Positions 17,411 through 26,217 of a DNA stretch of 64,000 bases are shown in pieces (position 1 is the stretch's first letter; each line of letters opens with the position of its first letter). The DNA comes from an uncultured Brachyspira sp. (GTDB taxonomy: Bacteria; Spirochaetota; Brachyspiria; Brachyspirales; Brachyspiraceae): NCBI RefSeq assembly GCF_910578695.1, contig NZ_CAJTQJ010000001.1, positions 1 through 64,000 on the forward strand, given 5' to 3'. The position numbers were made by a program, and so were the translations under genes. Under the pieces are notes generated by a model. The model saw nothing but the letters and a program-made list of their open reading frames with translations. It did no database searches and was not told the DNA's origin.

Positions 17411-18064
17411 TTATTTGCCGAAAACTGCTTCATAATCTTTTTTAAATTTTTCTATTCCCTGTTCTGTTAATGGATGCTTAATCATTTGAAGTATTACGCT
17501 ATAAGGCACAGTGGCAATATCGGCACCTGCCAATGCACATTCTGTAACATGTATAGGATGTCTTACGCTTGCAGATATTATTTCTGTTTCTATTGCATGA
17601 GCTGCAAATATTTCTGAAATAGTTTTAATAAGCTCAATACCGTCTGCAGATATATCATCAAGTCTTCCTATAAAGGGAGATACATAAGAAGCCCCAGCCC
17701 TCGCTGCAAGAAGTGCCTGATTTGCTGAAAATATTAAAGTGACATTTGTTTTAATGCCCTCTTTAGAAAGAACTTTTACAGCTTTTAAGCCTTCATCTGT
17801 CATAGGTATTTTTACTACCATATTTTTATGTATTTTAGCTATTTCTCTAGCTTCAATTATCATATCCTGAGCCTTTACAGTATCAGCCTTCACTTCACCC
17901 GATATAGGTCCGTCAACTATAGATGTAATTTCTTCTATAGTTTTTTTGAAATCTCTTCCCTCTTTTGCTATTAAAGAAGGATTAGTAGTTACACCGCAAA
18001 TAACTCCCATATCATTGGCTTTTCTAATCTCATCAACATTTGCTGTATCTATAAAAAAACGCAT
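17411..18064 (-). CDS. fsa: Fructose-6-phosphate aldolase / TalC-type transaldolase
   Basis: A 217-residue protein of the small transaldolase family. MRFFIDTANVDEIRKAN and CGVTTNPSLIAKEG form the N-terminal signature, VVKIPMTDEGLKAV carries the Schiff-base lysine, and NVTLIFSANQALLAARAGASYVSPFIGR (read in parts) is conserved. The family includes both FSA and true transaldolases; sequence alone does not separate them. The frame extends to 18130, but ATG at 18064 has AAGGAG just upstream and gives the family length. Cytoplasmic sugar-phosphate metabolism. Confidence 0.9.
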   Translation of the reverse strand: MRFFIDTANVDEIRKANDMGVICGVTTNPSLIAKEGRDFKKTIEEITSIVDGPISGEVKADTVKAQDMIIEAREIAKIHKNMVVKIPMTDEGLKAVKVLSKEGIKTNVTLIFSANQALLAARAGASYVSPFIGRLDDISADGIELIKTISEIFAAHAIETEIISASVRHPIHVTECALAGADIATVPYSVILQMIKHPLTEQGIEKFKKDYEAVFGK

Positions 18065-18156
18065 ATTATAAAACTCCTTAAAAATTATCTTTAATATTAT
18101 AAATCTTAGTAAATATTTTATCAATATCATTTTTAATTTAAGATATATAATAAAAG

Positions 18157-20316
18157 TTAATTATTAGTAAGCTCTTTTATTAAATCATAATAATACTTCT
18201 TACCTTGAAAAATATCCTGAGATAATATTCTTTGAGCATTTTCATATTTATATATTTCAGAATCCTTACTGATATCATTTTCTAAAAATAAAGCATCATT
18301 AGTAACTTTGTAAAATCTATGATATGTACTTATTATGCCGTCAATTTCTTCTTTGTATAGTAAAGAAATAACACTGCTTCTGTAATTAGTAATACCGGCA
18401 TTTAAAGCTATAAACATAGGTATATTTTCAGGAACAAAATTATTAGGGGCTTTATATGCTCCGTTAGTTCCGTCCCAAATAAGTATCGGGTTTGGACTGC
18501 TATCATTTAAAAAGCTCATTTTTATATCATTATCTATAGAAGAGTTTTCTATTATATTTCTAAGAGAAGGATACAAATGATCATGCTTAAATATTATAAG
18601 TGCATTGGGGGAATATTCAAGAATGATATTTTTAGTTTTTATCACTTCAAAGGCAGTCATAACAGAATTATCCATTGTTTCTATAAGATTATCTGCATTT
18701 TCAAAATGAGAAAAAAACTTTTCATTATTTTTCTTTATATTAAAATCATTTTCTGCATGAGACCCTGCATGTCCTAAATAAGTAAAGCCGTATACAAATA
18801 TAGGCGGTATATAGTTTTGTATATTAGTACTCAAATATTCACTCATATTTTTAGTTCCTAATTCGAAAACTATTTCATTAAAATATATAGAAGGCAGAAA
18901 AGTTTTTAGATTATATGTATTTTGAGCCTCCTCCAAAGCTATAGTATTATATCCAGCTGCAAATAATATATGAGGCAAAGTATATTCATTTTTTTTATTT
19001 TGTACTTTGGGAGTAAGCGGACTTGAAGAAGTAAGTCCTGAAAGCCTTGCATCAAAACTGCCGCCGCCGTAATTCGGAGGTATTTTTCCTGAATTATCTG
19101 CCCAATCTCTATATTCTTTAGGAAAAGGATCTTTTTCAAACAAATTTGTAAAATGCGAATAATCATAAAAAGATTCCAAAAATATTAAAAATATATCTCT
19201 ATTACTATTTATAGTGTTTTGAGTAAGCAAATTAGAATAATTTCTTTCATTTTCTATATTTCTTAAATATTTAAAAGCATTTGATACATCTTCTTTTGAA
19301 TGCTTAATAGTTGTTAATCTGTCATAATTTATTCTGTAATTTATTGTATTTATTATTCCGTTTTTATTACTGAAATATACAAAATCAGTCTGCCACATTT
19401 CTAAGTTCTGTTTTCTGAAAAATACCGCAAATATAAAAATAATTACCGTTATAAAAACAGCTTTTTTTCTTTTCATTTTTATTAAATTATAAACAAATAA
19501 TGATATTAATAATATAATAATTGAAAAATATATTATAGTTGCTGTTACAGTTATAATTTTCATTTTTAAAGGCAATGATATTATAAGGGCAGGATATAAA
19601 TAAGGAATATCTCTAAACAAAAGTATTTTATTTTGAAATGTAAGTGCTAGAGGCTCAATTATAAAAAATGAAAATATATTAATAATTTCAAATAATAATG
19701 TATATAAAAGTTTTTTATTAAGAAGATTAAATGCTGTAATTAAAAATATATATGATAAAATGATATCAGCATAATGCCATCTAATTAAAGATATAGAAAA
19801 TTGTTTAAGTATTATAGGTATTATATAATAAGCAAAAGAGTTTATAAGAAAAAGTAAAATATAATATTTTATAATATTTAGTTTTATGCAAAAATATAAA
19901 ATTGGAAGTAATATTAAAAATATAAAAGATAAAAATACTATATTATTTTTTAATCTCAGCTTGTATTGTATATCTATTTTATCATCAATTTGAAGTTCTT
20001 TTTGTGTAAATAAGTTTCCGAAAGGAGTCCCTTTATTATCATTTGCTTTATATGAATAATCATTATTTATAAAATAAGGGTATACTCCATAAATATCACT
20101 ATGTCTAAATACTTTATTGCCGTAATAATTAATTTTACAAGAGTAAGAATCATCTGAAATTTTACTGAATCCTGATAAATAGCCTGTTCTTTGAATATTT
20201 CCTAATATAGAAAGAGATAATAATGATATTATAATAATTAATATGACAGCTGTATATATAATAATAAATTTTTTATTTTTTTGAAATATATTATGAAACT
20301 TACTCTTTATACCCAT
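18157..20316 (-). CDS. LtaS-like membrane phosphotransferase/sulfatase-fold protein (paralogue 1)
   Basis: A 719-residue protein. An N-terminal helix (about 17-39) and extracytoplasmic module are followed by helices from about 125 to 300. The large C-terminal domain has the alkaline-phosphatase/sulfatase fold of lipoteichoic-acid-synthase relatives: LIFLESFYD (Glu381), GGGSFDARLSGLTSSSP (Ser420 at the nucleophile position, usually Thr in LtaS), GHAGSH (516-520) and FKHDHLYP (Asp579, His580) as metal ligands. Such enzymes transfer phosphoglycerol or phosphoethanolamine groups to envelope glycans. Substrate unknown. A promoter and a pentanucleotide repeat lie in its leader. Confidence 0.7.
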   Translation of the reverse strand: MGIKSKFHNIFQKNKKFIIIYTAVILIIIISLLSLSILGNIQRTGYLSGFSKISDDSYSCKINYYGNKVFRHSDIYGVYPYFINNDYSYKANDNKGTPFGNLFTQKELQIDDKIDIQYKLRLKNNIVFLSFIFLILLPILYFCIKLNIIKYYILLFLINSFAYYIIPIILKQFSISLIRWHYADIILSYIFLITAFNLLNKKLLYTLLFEIINIFSFFIIEPLALTFQNKILLFRDIPYLYPALIISLPLKMKIITVTATIIYFSIIILLISLFVYNLIKMKRKKAVFITVIIFIFAVFFRKQNLEMWQTDFVYFSNKNGIINTINYRINYDRLTTIKHSKEDVSNAFKYLRNIENERNYSNLLTQNTINSNRDIFLIFLESFYDYSHFTNLFEKDPFPKEYRDWADNSGKIPPNYGGGSFDARLSGLTSSSPLTPKVQNKKNEYTLPHILFAAGYNTIALEEAQNTYNLKTFLPSIYFNEIVFELGTKNMSEYLSTNIQNYIPPIFVYGFTYLGHAGSHAENDFNIKKNNEKFFSHFENADNLIETMDNSVMTAFEVIKTKNIILEYSPNALIIFKHDHLYPSLRNIIENSSIDNDIKMSFLNDSSPNPILIWDGTNGAYKAPNNFVPENIPMFIALNAGITNYRSSVISLLYKEEIDGIISTYHRFYKVTNDALFLENDISKDSEIYKYENAQRILSQDIFQGKKYYYDLIKELTNN

Positions 20317-20415
20317 ATACTATATACCTCTGAGCATAAATATTGCAAATGCAGAATTTTGCAAAAGAGGAGTATGCCTATAAAAAATATAGGGGGTATT
20401 ATAATTTTTTGATTG

Positions 20416-20455
20416 TTGTGTTGTGTTGTGTTGTGTTGTGTTGTGTTGTGTTGTG
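20416..20455. repeat. Pentanucleotide tandem repeat, 8 copies
   Basis: Eight perfect TTGTG units (CACAA on the coding strand). They lie about 27-66 bases downstream of the predicted transcription start of the 719-residue gene and about 100 bases before its ATG. Such repeats change copy number by slippage. Confidence 0.95.
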
Positions 20456-20488
20456 AGTCATATTAAAAAACCTAAATACTTACGAAAT

Positions 20489-20516
20489 ATTATAGCATAA
20501 ATAAATATATAGTCAA
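20489..20516 (-). promoter_or_regulatory. Promoter for LtaS-like paralogue 1
   Basis: On the minus strand TTGACT (20516-20511), 16 bases, TATAAT (20494-20489). Transcription should start near 20482, placing the repeat in the untranslated leader. Confidence 0.7.
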
Positions 20517-20526
20517 TACTAAACAG

Positions 20527-22896
20527 CTATTTAATTAAATCATAATAATACTTCCTGCCTTGAAAAATATCCTGCGATAATATTCTTTGAGCATTTTCAT
20601 ATTTAAATATTGATAGGTTTGATGCTATGCTTTTATCTGCCTGAGAATCATTTGCTGTATAATAAAATCTATTATAAGTGCTTATTATATCATCAATTTC
20701 TTCTTTATATAAAAGAGATATTATGCTGTTTGTGTAATCAATATTCAAATTAACAGCTATAAATAATGGTATATTTTCAGGAGTGAAATTTTCAGACACT
20801 TTGTATGCTCCGTTAGTTCCGTCCCAAATAAGTATCGGAGAAGGCTTATAATCATTAAGAAAATTTGTTTTTATTTTTTCATCTAAACTTGAGCGTTCTA
20901 TTATTGCTTTTAAATAAGGATAAAGATGATCATGCTTAAATATGATAATCGCATTTGATGAATGTTTTAAAATTGTATCTCTTATATCTATAATGTTTAA
21001 TGCCGTCATTGCAGAATTATCAATAGTCTCTATTATATGAAGCTTATCATTTCCTTTAAAATTATCTAAAAACTTTTTATTATTTTCAGCAAAATTCAAA
21101 TCATTGGATAAATGAGAATCCGTATGCCCTAAAATTGTAAAGCCTAAAACAAATATAGGAGTTTCTAAATTATTAATATTCGTACTTAAATATGTATTGA
21201 TATTTGTAGTTCCTAAACCGAATATTTGAGATTTGAATCCTATTGAAGGATAAAAGGTTTTTAAATTATAAGTATTAAGTGCCTCTTCCAAAGCTATAGT
21301 ATTATATTCGTTTTTAGAAAGTAAATCAGGCAGGGTATTTTCTATTTTTTTTGACTGTGTTTTAGGATATAAAGGACTTGAAGCTGTAAGAGATGAAAGC
21401 CTAGCATAAAAACTTCCGTTATTGATATTAGGTGCTGTTTTTCCTGATAAGTAAGCCCATTTTCTATACTCTTTACTAAAAGGATCTTTATCAAAGAGAT
21501 TTGAAAAATGAGAATAATCATAAAAGGATTCTAAAAGTATTAAATAAACATCTCTTTTTAAATCTTTCTTTAATTTTTCTATTTTTTCTAAATCATCTGA
21601 CAAATTTGTATATATACTATAATGATTATTTTTTAATTCTTTTATATAATTATAATCTATTTTTTCATTGCTGTTATAATTTGAAATATTAATTAAAACA
21701 GAATGTATATTATTTTCTAACTTTTTTATTTCATCAAAAATATTTTTTGTAGATTTTAAATAAAGTTTTGATACATCTCTTTTTGCTTCATATTCCTTTA
21801 ATAAATTAATAGATTCTAATACAAGCTCTCTGCTTGGTTTTATATTATTAAGTCTGTCATAATTTATTCTGTAATTAATAGTATTTATTATACCTTTTTT
21901 ATTTGCATTTCTTAAAAAATCTATACTCCATATATCTATATTATTAGGCTTAAAAAATAAATAAAATAAAGTAAATACTATAAAAGCAGTCATAACTAAA
22001 GATAATATTTTACTTCTTTCTATAAATATTTTGTATATATTAAAAATAAATAATAATACAAAGATTAATACAGAAGAAAAATATAATATGCTCGCTATGA
22101 TAGTAATAATTTTTAAATGTATAGGAAGAACCGTTATAAGCGATGCATAGAGATTAGGCATATCAGAAAATAATATCACCATATTAAGAACCGTAAGGCT
22201 AATTGATTCTATCACAAAAAATGAAAATATAGATATTATACAAAATAAAGATGTAAGTATTATTCTTATATTTTTTATATTATCTATATTTAAAGGATAG
22301 TATGCAAGCAGATTATATGCAGTCATTATGAATATATACGAATATAAAAAATCATATATATTAAAATTAAGCTTTATCATAGAAAATGAAGGCATTATAA
22401 ACTTTAATGTCATTAAATATAAAAAAGAATTTAGTATAAATAAAAATATATAAGATTTATAATGATAATATATATTAGGTATTATATAAAAATAAAATAG
22501 AGGAAAAATAATTATAATAAAAATCAAAAATAAAAATACATCTTTTTTTAATTTCAATTTATATTTAATATTTTCTATTCTTTCATTTTCTTTTAATTGA
22601 ATATTAGAATTATCAAGAACTAAATTACCATAATAGCTTCCGCTCCATTTTATATTTATAACATTATTAGGCATTTCATTTGTATTAGGATAAACTTTAT
22701 ATATTTTATTATTTTTAAAAATACTGCTCTTAAACTTTAATGTAAAATAATATTTATTTTCTAATATATGATTAAAATTTGATAAATAGCCGGCTCTTTC
22801 AATATTCCCAAGAATAGAAAAAATAACAATAAATAAAATTACTGCAGATATAAATGCTGTATATGATAATAAGAATATTTTTTTATTTTTTTTCAT
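20527..22896 (-). CDS. LtaS-like membrane phosphotransferase/sulfatase-fold protein (paralogue 2)
   Basis: A 789-residue paralogue of the preceding protein, with the same start (SILGNIERAGYLSNF), membrane core and C-terminal domain: LILLESFYD, NNGSFYARLSSLTASSP, GHTDSH and FKHDHLYP, then NPILIWDGTNGAY-like and QRILSQDIFQG endings. It differs by an insertion of about 70 residues rich in K, E, N and I just before the catalytic domain, with coiled-coil character. No clear ribosome site precedes ATG, and the leader holds a 24-base tandem repeat. A role in modifying surface glycans or lipids is inferred from fold. Confidence 0.7.
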   Translation of the reverse strand: MKKNKKIFLLSYTAFISAVILFIVIFSILGNIERAGYLSNFNHILENKYYFTLKFKSSIFKNNKIYKVYPNTNEMPNNVINIKWSGSYYGNLVLDNSNIQLKENERIENIKYKLKLKKDVFLFLIFIIIIFPLFYFYIIPNIYYHYKSYIFLFILNSFLYLMTLKFIMPSFSMIKLNFNIYDFLYSYIFIMTAYNLLAYYPLNIDNIKNIRIILTSLFCIISIFSFFVIESISLTVLNMVILFSDMPNLYASLITVLPIHLKIITIIASILYFSSVLIFVLLFIFNIYKIFIERSKILSLVMTAFIVFTLFYLFFKPNNIDIWSIDFLRNANKKGIINTINYRINYDRLNNIKPSRELVLESINLLKEYEAKRDVSKLYLKSTKNIFDEIKKLENNIHSVLINISNYNSNEKIDYNYIKELKNNHYSIYTNLSDDLEKIEKLKKDLKRDVYLILLESFYDYSHFSNLFDKDPFSKEYRKWAYLSGKTAPNINNGSFYARLSSLTASSPLYPKTQSKKIENTLPDLLSKNEYNTIALEEALNTYNLKTFYPSIGFKSQIFGLGTTNINTYLSTNINNLETPIFVLGFTILGHTDSHLSNDLNFAENNKKFLDNFKGNDKLHIIETIDNSAMTALNIIDIRDTILKHSSNAIIIFKHDHLYPYLKAIIERSSLDEKIKTNFLNDYKPSPILIWDGTNGAYKVSENFTPENIPLFIAVNLNIDYTNSIISLLYKEEIDDIISTYNRFYYTANDSQADKSIASNLSIFKYENAQRILSQDIFQGRKYYYDLIK

Positions 22897-22967
22897 TATT
22901 TCTTTATTATATTTTTACTTTATTTCTTTATTATATTTTTAATTTATTTTTTTATTATTTTTACTTT
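22897..22967. repeat. 24-base tandem repeat, three copies
   Basis: Unit TATTTCTTTATTATATTTTT plus four bases: copies at 22897-22920 and 22921-22944 differ by one base, and the third (22945-22967) is degenerate. It touches the start codon of paralogue 2, so copy number would change its leader. Confidence 0.75.
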
Positions 22968-23205
22968 ATTCTTAATGTAATTTTAATTTTGATTTTATTA
23001 AAAATATTTATTTGTATTGATATTTTAATTTGATTATTATAACAAAATTTATTAATTTAAGTTAAATAAAAAATATTATAATTAAAAATAAAAAATAAAT
23101 AATTTAAGTACATTGTTTTTTATTAGATTGTTTATTAATTTTTTATTATATTTTTTTTATTAAGGCATTATTTACTATAATCAATAATGCTTATTTTCTA
23201 AAAAA
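22897..23205. other. Intergenic region upstream of LtaS-like paralogue 2
   Basis: A/T-rich region between kdsD and paralogue 2. It begins with three tandem copies of a 24-base unit. A TATAAT-like box near 23040 on the minus strand lacks a convincing -35. A stem (GCATTATT with its complement) lies near 23163-23193. No gene is seen. Confidence 0.5.
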
Positions 23206-24168
23206 TTAGAAAGCCTTTATCTTTAAAATATCATGTATATGAACTATGCCGATAGGATTGTTATCATTATTAATTACTACTAAATTAGTAATTTTTCCTT
23301 CCATTATATGAAGTGCTTCTCCGATTAAAGTATCTTCATAAATTACTTTAGGAGAAGTATTCATTATATCTTTAACTTCTTTAGACAATATATCTTTTAT
23401 ATTATCATTGTTTACAAGCAGTCTTTTTAAATCCCCGTCTACTATAATGCCTTTTAATTTATTAGAATCATCTACAGCAATAGCTATTCCAAGTTTGCAT
23501 TCTATTATTTTGAATAATGCTTCATTCAATGTTGCATTAATATTGATAATAGGCAGATTTTCCGTATGCATAATAGATTTTACTTTTGCTAATTGTCTTC
23601 CCAAACTTCCTCCTGGGTGAAATATAGCAAAATCTTCAGACTTGAAGCCTCTTAATTCCATTATAGCTGTAGCCAAAGCATCAGATAAAGCTAATGATGC
23701 TGTAGTACTTACAGTAGGTGCTAATTTTAAAGGACATGCTTCCTCTTTAACATAAGTAAGTAATGTTATTTCAGCATTTTTAGAAAGAGTTGAATTTATT
23801 TCATTTGTAATTGCTATATAAGGCACATTCTGTCTGCATAGCCAATTAACAAGCTCTATAATCTCACGGGATTCTCCGCCTTTAGAATAAAGCAGACAAT
23901 AATCATCTTTAGTAATCATACCAAAATCGCCATGCATACATTCATTAGGGTCAACAAAGAAGCTGGGAGTACCTGTAGAAGCAAAAGTAGCTGCCGCCTT
24001 TCTTGCTATATGCCCGCTTTTTCCTACTCCTGATGTTATTACTCTGCCTTTGATTTTAAATAACTCTTTTACGGCATTTTCAAAATTTATATCTAATTTA
24101 TCCGATAAAATTTTTAGATTATCGCTTTCCAGCAAAAGAGTGGTTTTTCCTCGTTTAATTATATCCAT
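23206..24168 (-). CDS. kdsD: Arabinose-5-phosphate isomerase (KdsD/KpsF family)
   Basis: A 320-residue protein with an N-terminal SIS domain (VITSGVGKSGHIARKAAATFASTG, read in two parts; HGDFGMI; SKGGESREI) and two C-terminal CBS domains from about 200 on. FHPGGSLGRQL is a family signature. It interconverts ribulose-5-phosphate and arabinose-5-phosphate, the first step to the LPS sugar Kdo; GutQ-type relatives do the same. Presence implies a Kdo-type or related sugar, but partner genes are not in this window. It follows a tiny ORF and yraN on the minus strand. Confidence 0.9.
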   Translation of the reverse strand: MDIIKRGKTTLLLESDNLKILSDKLDINFENAVKELFKIKGRVITSGVGKSGHIARKAAATFASTGTPSFFVDPNECMHGDFGMITKDDYCLLYSKGGESREIIELVNWLCRQNVPYIAITNEINSTLSKNAEITLLTYVKEEACPLKLAPTVSTTASLALSDALATAIMELRGFKSEDFAIFHPGGSLGRQLAKVKSIMHTENLPIININATLNEALFKIIECKLGIAIAVDDSNKLKGIIVDGDLKRLLVNNDNIKDILSKEVKDIMNTSPKVIYEDTLIGEALHIMEGKITNLVVINNDNNPIGIVHIHDILKIKAF

Positions 24169-24197
24169 AAAAAATCCGTTAAATTCGGCTGAAATTA

Positions 24198-24326
24198 TCA
24201 GTCTATTACCGCACTTATTAAATGTCCTGCCAATCTTTCTATAGCTTTATCTATATACTTTCCATCTTTTAATTTTTTCTTATATAGATCTATTTTTTCA
24301 GGGTTAATTTTTACTGCTGTTTTCAT
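24198..24326 (-). CDS. 42-residue protein resembling the C-terminus of FlgM
   Basis: A short ORF not obvious from length alone. It reads MKTAVKINPEKIDLYKKKLK, then DGKYIDKAIERLAGHLISAV and ends ID. AGGGG lies seven bases before ATG, and the ORF begins 14 bases after yraN ends. The pattern K-I-x-L-(x)-KKL-x-G-x-Y-I-(x)-AI-x-x-x-A resembles the sigma-28-binding helices of spirochaete FlgM proteins, which are otherwise about 90 residues. A flagellar neighbourhood supports this, but the N-terminal half of FlgM is missing. It could be a partial or minimal anti-sigma factor. Confidence 0.5.
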   Translation of the reverse strand: MKTAVKINPEKIDLYKKKLKDGKYIDKAIERLAGHLISAVID

Positions 24327-24339
24327 ATCGATACCCCTG

Positions 24340-24705
24340 CTAAATAAAAATATCTTCAATAAAAGATATATTACGGTTATAATGGGTATCGTCTATTAGA
24401 ACTGCCCCAAAGGAACATTTTTGATTAAAACTTAATCCTTTTTCAATTAAGTATTCTTCAGCTGTCTCATATAATTTTTTCTTTTTATGTTCTGATATTG
24501 AGTAAGCTGCATATCCAAAACTTCCCTGTCTTCGATATTTAACTTCTATAAACACAATAACAACTCCTTTTGTCATTACTAAGTCTATCTCTCCTCTTGT
24601 TTTCTTTCCTTTGAAATTCCTCTCTATCAAAGTATATCCAAGATTTTCGAGATATTTTAAGGCAATATCCTCTCCTAGATTGCCTATAATTTTTTTGTCA
24701 GTCAT
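24340..24705 (-). CDS. YraN family (UPF0102) nuclease-fold protein
   Basis: A 121-residue protein with the YraN layout: GEDIALKYLENLGYTLIERNF, then RGEIDLVMTKGVVIVFIEVKYRR and FGYAAYSISEHKKKKL. The D...ExK residues are those of the restriction-endonuclease fold, though its cellular substrate is not established; a role in DNA or RNA processing has been proposed for the family. It begins eight bases after the HD-GYP-like gene ends. Confidence 0.92.
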   Translation of the reverse strand: MTDKKIIGNLGEDIALKYLENLGYTLIERNFKGKKTRGEIDLVMTKGVVIVFIEVKYRRQGSFGYAAYSISEHKKKKLYETAEEYLIEKGLSFNQKCSFGAVLIDDTHYNRNISFIEDIFI

Positions 24706-24713
24706 TTTTTATA

Positions 24714-25943
24714 TTATTTTTCTTCTTCTGTATCTAATAAATTCGCTTGTACCTCCTGTAAAAAATTATTATCTTTAACTATGCCTGTTATAAAAAACTG
24801 ATTAGTTTCTAATAAATTAATTGTTTCTCCGTCTTTAATAAACTCTCCATTTTCATTAGAAACTATTTTTATTACAGGTCTTATAGGCAAGTTAGGATTA
24901 ACTGCAAAAACAAGCCCTTTTCTCTTATCATTTAATAATACTATGCTTCCTATAGTATATATAGTGAATATACTCACAAAAATTTTTGATATAGTAGGAT
25001 CATATTTAGTATTAGAACCATTCATAATTTCTTTAACAGCATCATATAAATATACATCTTTTTTCTTCATACTGTCACTTTTTTCAACCAGCATACTGAA
25101 AGCAGATTTATTATTAGATTTTGATTTAGTTGCTGATATTCTCATAGGCTTCATCATTTTTTCTACAGCATGTGCTACGCTTACTATCTTTGAATATAAA
25201 TTTATCTGATTTCCAGAAAGTCCTCTAGGATAACCTTTTCCATTAAAATATTCATGATGCATAAGAGATATCATAGCTAAATCTTCTTCAAACCTAAAAC
25301 TTCCTTTCATAATTTTATAGCCGTAAACAGTATGTTTTTTTATCTCGGCATATTCATTAGCTGTGAATGTTCCTACTTTATCTAAAATATGGTCTGGAAC
25401 TTTTACCAAGCCTATATCATAAAGCATAGCTCCTAAACCTAATTTTTTTACCCTATTTTCTGAAAATTTCATTGCACGCCCAATAATCATAGATATCAAA
25501 GAAACATTCAAAGACCTGATATAATATTCATCAACTTTAGGCAGATTACCTAAATTTAAAATCTGAAGCACGCTGCTTAAATTTCTATTTACTATGTCCA
25601 AAATTTCATCTATAATCTCATTCAGTTCATTAATATTAACTAAATTATTATGTCTGTATCCGCCTAAATTATTTTTAGTTTTTTTGATAATATTTAAATA
25701 TATTTTCTTAAATACTTTATATTCTCTTAAAAACTTATCAAAATCAGCAGAAACTTCAATATCCAAAGATGCATTATCTTCTATAAATACTTCATTCAAA
25801 TCCCATTTCTGAAATCTTTCCATATCACTAGGCTTAATATCAACATATCCTGTAGATGCTAAAAAGTCATTATACAAATATATATCTTTTTTCTCTGCCT
25901 TAGCTTTTATATCTTTAATATTTATTTTACTTAAATTTGCCAT
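24714..25943 (-). CDS. Degenerate HD-GYP domain protein
   Basis: A 409-residue protein. A DUF3391-like N-terminal region (about 20-60) precedes an HD-GYP domain at about 135-330. HD-GYP enzymes hydrolyse cyclic-di-GMP using a cluster of metal ligands. Here the first His position is Arg143 (YIRSLNVS), the HD pair is Tyr175-Asp176 (MLYDIGL), and the later AD..D motif reads AHAVEKM. His204, His229-His230-Glu231 and GKGYP are kept. Metal binding and hydrolysis are therefore unlikely; it may sense c-di-GMP or act structurally. It sits among flagellar genes. The C-terminal 80 residues are of unknown type. Confidence 0.8.
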   Translation of the reverse strand: MANLSKINIKDIKAKAEKKDIYLYNDFLASTGYVDIKPSDMERFQKWDLNEVFIEDNASLDIEVSADFDKFLREYKVFKKIYLNIIKKTKNNLGGYRHNNLVNINELNEIIDEILDIVNRNLSSVLQILNLGNLPKVDEYYIRSLNVSLISMIIGRAMKFSENRVKKLGLGAMLYDIGLVKVPDHILDKVGTFTANEYAEIKKHTVYGYKIMKGSFRFEEDLAMISLMHHEYFNGKGYPRGLSGNQINLYSKIVSVAHAVEKMMKPMRISATKSKSNNKSAFSMLVEKSDSMKKKDVYLYDAVKEIMNGSNTKYDPTISKIFVSIFTIYTIGSIVLLNDKRKGLVFAVNPNLPIRPVIKIVSNENGEFIKDGETINLLETNQFFITGIVKDNNFLQEVQANLLDTEEEK

Positions 25944-25946
25944 TCT

Positions 25947-26210
25947 TTATTCTGCCTTTAATTTATATATATATTTTAATATTATACTCACAGCCTCATA
26001 AAGCGAATAAGGTATCTCCTCGCCTATTTCCAACTGCATAAGATGATTAGCCGTATCTTCATCAGAAACTATAGGTACTTTATGCTTTCTTGCAATATCA
26101 ACCATTCTTCTTGCTAAATAATTATTTCCTTTAGATATAACTATAGGAGCATTATTTATTTCTCTATTATATAATAGAGCCGCTGCATTTTTTATATTTT
26201 CATTTCTCAT
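25947..26210 (-). CDS. FlhB C-terminal domain homologue (FhlB-like)
   Basis: About 87 residues resembling the cytoplasmic substrate-specificity tail of FlhB: AAALLYNREINNAPIVISKG, LARRMVDIARKHKVPIVSDED and the IGEEIPYSLYEAVSIIL end. The NPTH autocleavage site itself is absent. Such small proteins occur beside FliK-like genes in Bacillus and spirochaetes. The frame opens at 26228, but ATG at 26210 has AGGA upstream and is preferred. It starts seven bases after the FliK-like gene ends, so the two are coupled. Confidence 0.85.
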   Translation of the reverse strand: MRNENIKNAAALLYNREINNAPIVISKGNNYLARRMVDIARKHKVPIVSDEDTANHLMQLEIGEEIPYSLYEAVSIILKYIYKLKAE

Positions 26211-26217
26211 ATTTTTT

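Noticed and set aside
20379..20399. CCTATA/TATAGG hairpin as a terminator after paralogue 2
   Set aside because: The stem is six pairs with no T-run in the right direction, and it lies downstream of the predicted promoter for the next gene.
23150..23205. Hairpin after kdsD as a terminator
   Set aside because: A GCATTATT stem exists, but the minus-strand sequence after it is A-rich, not T-rich.
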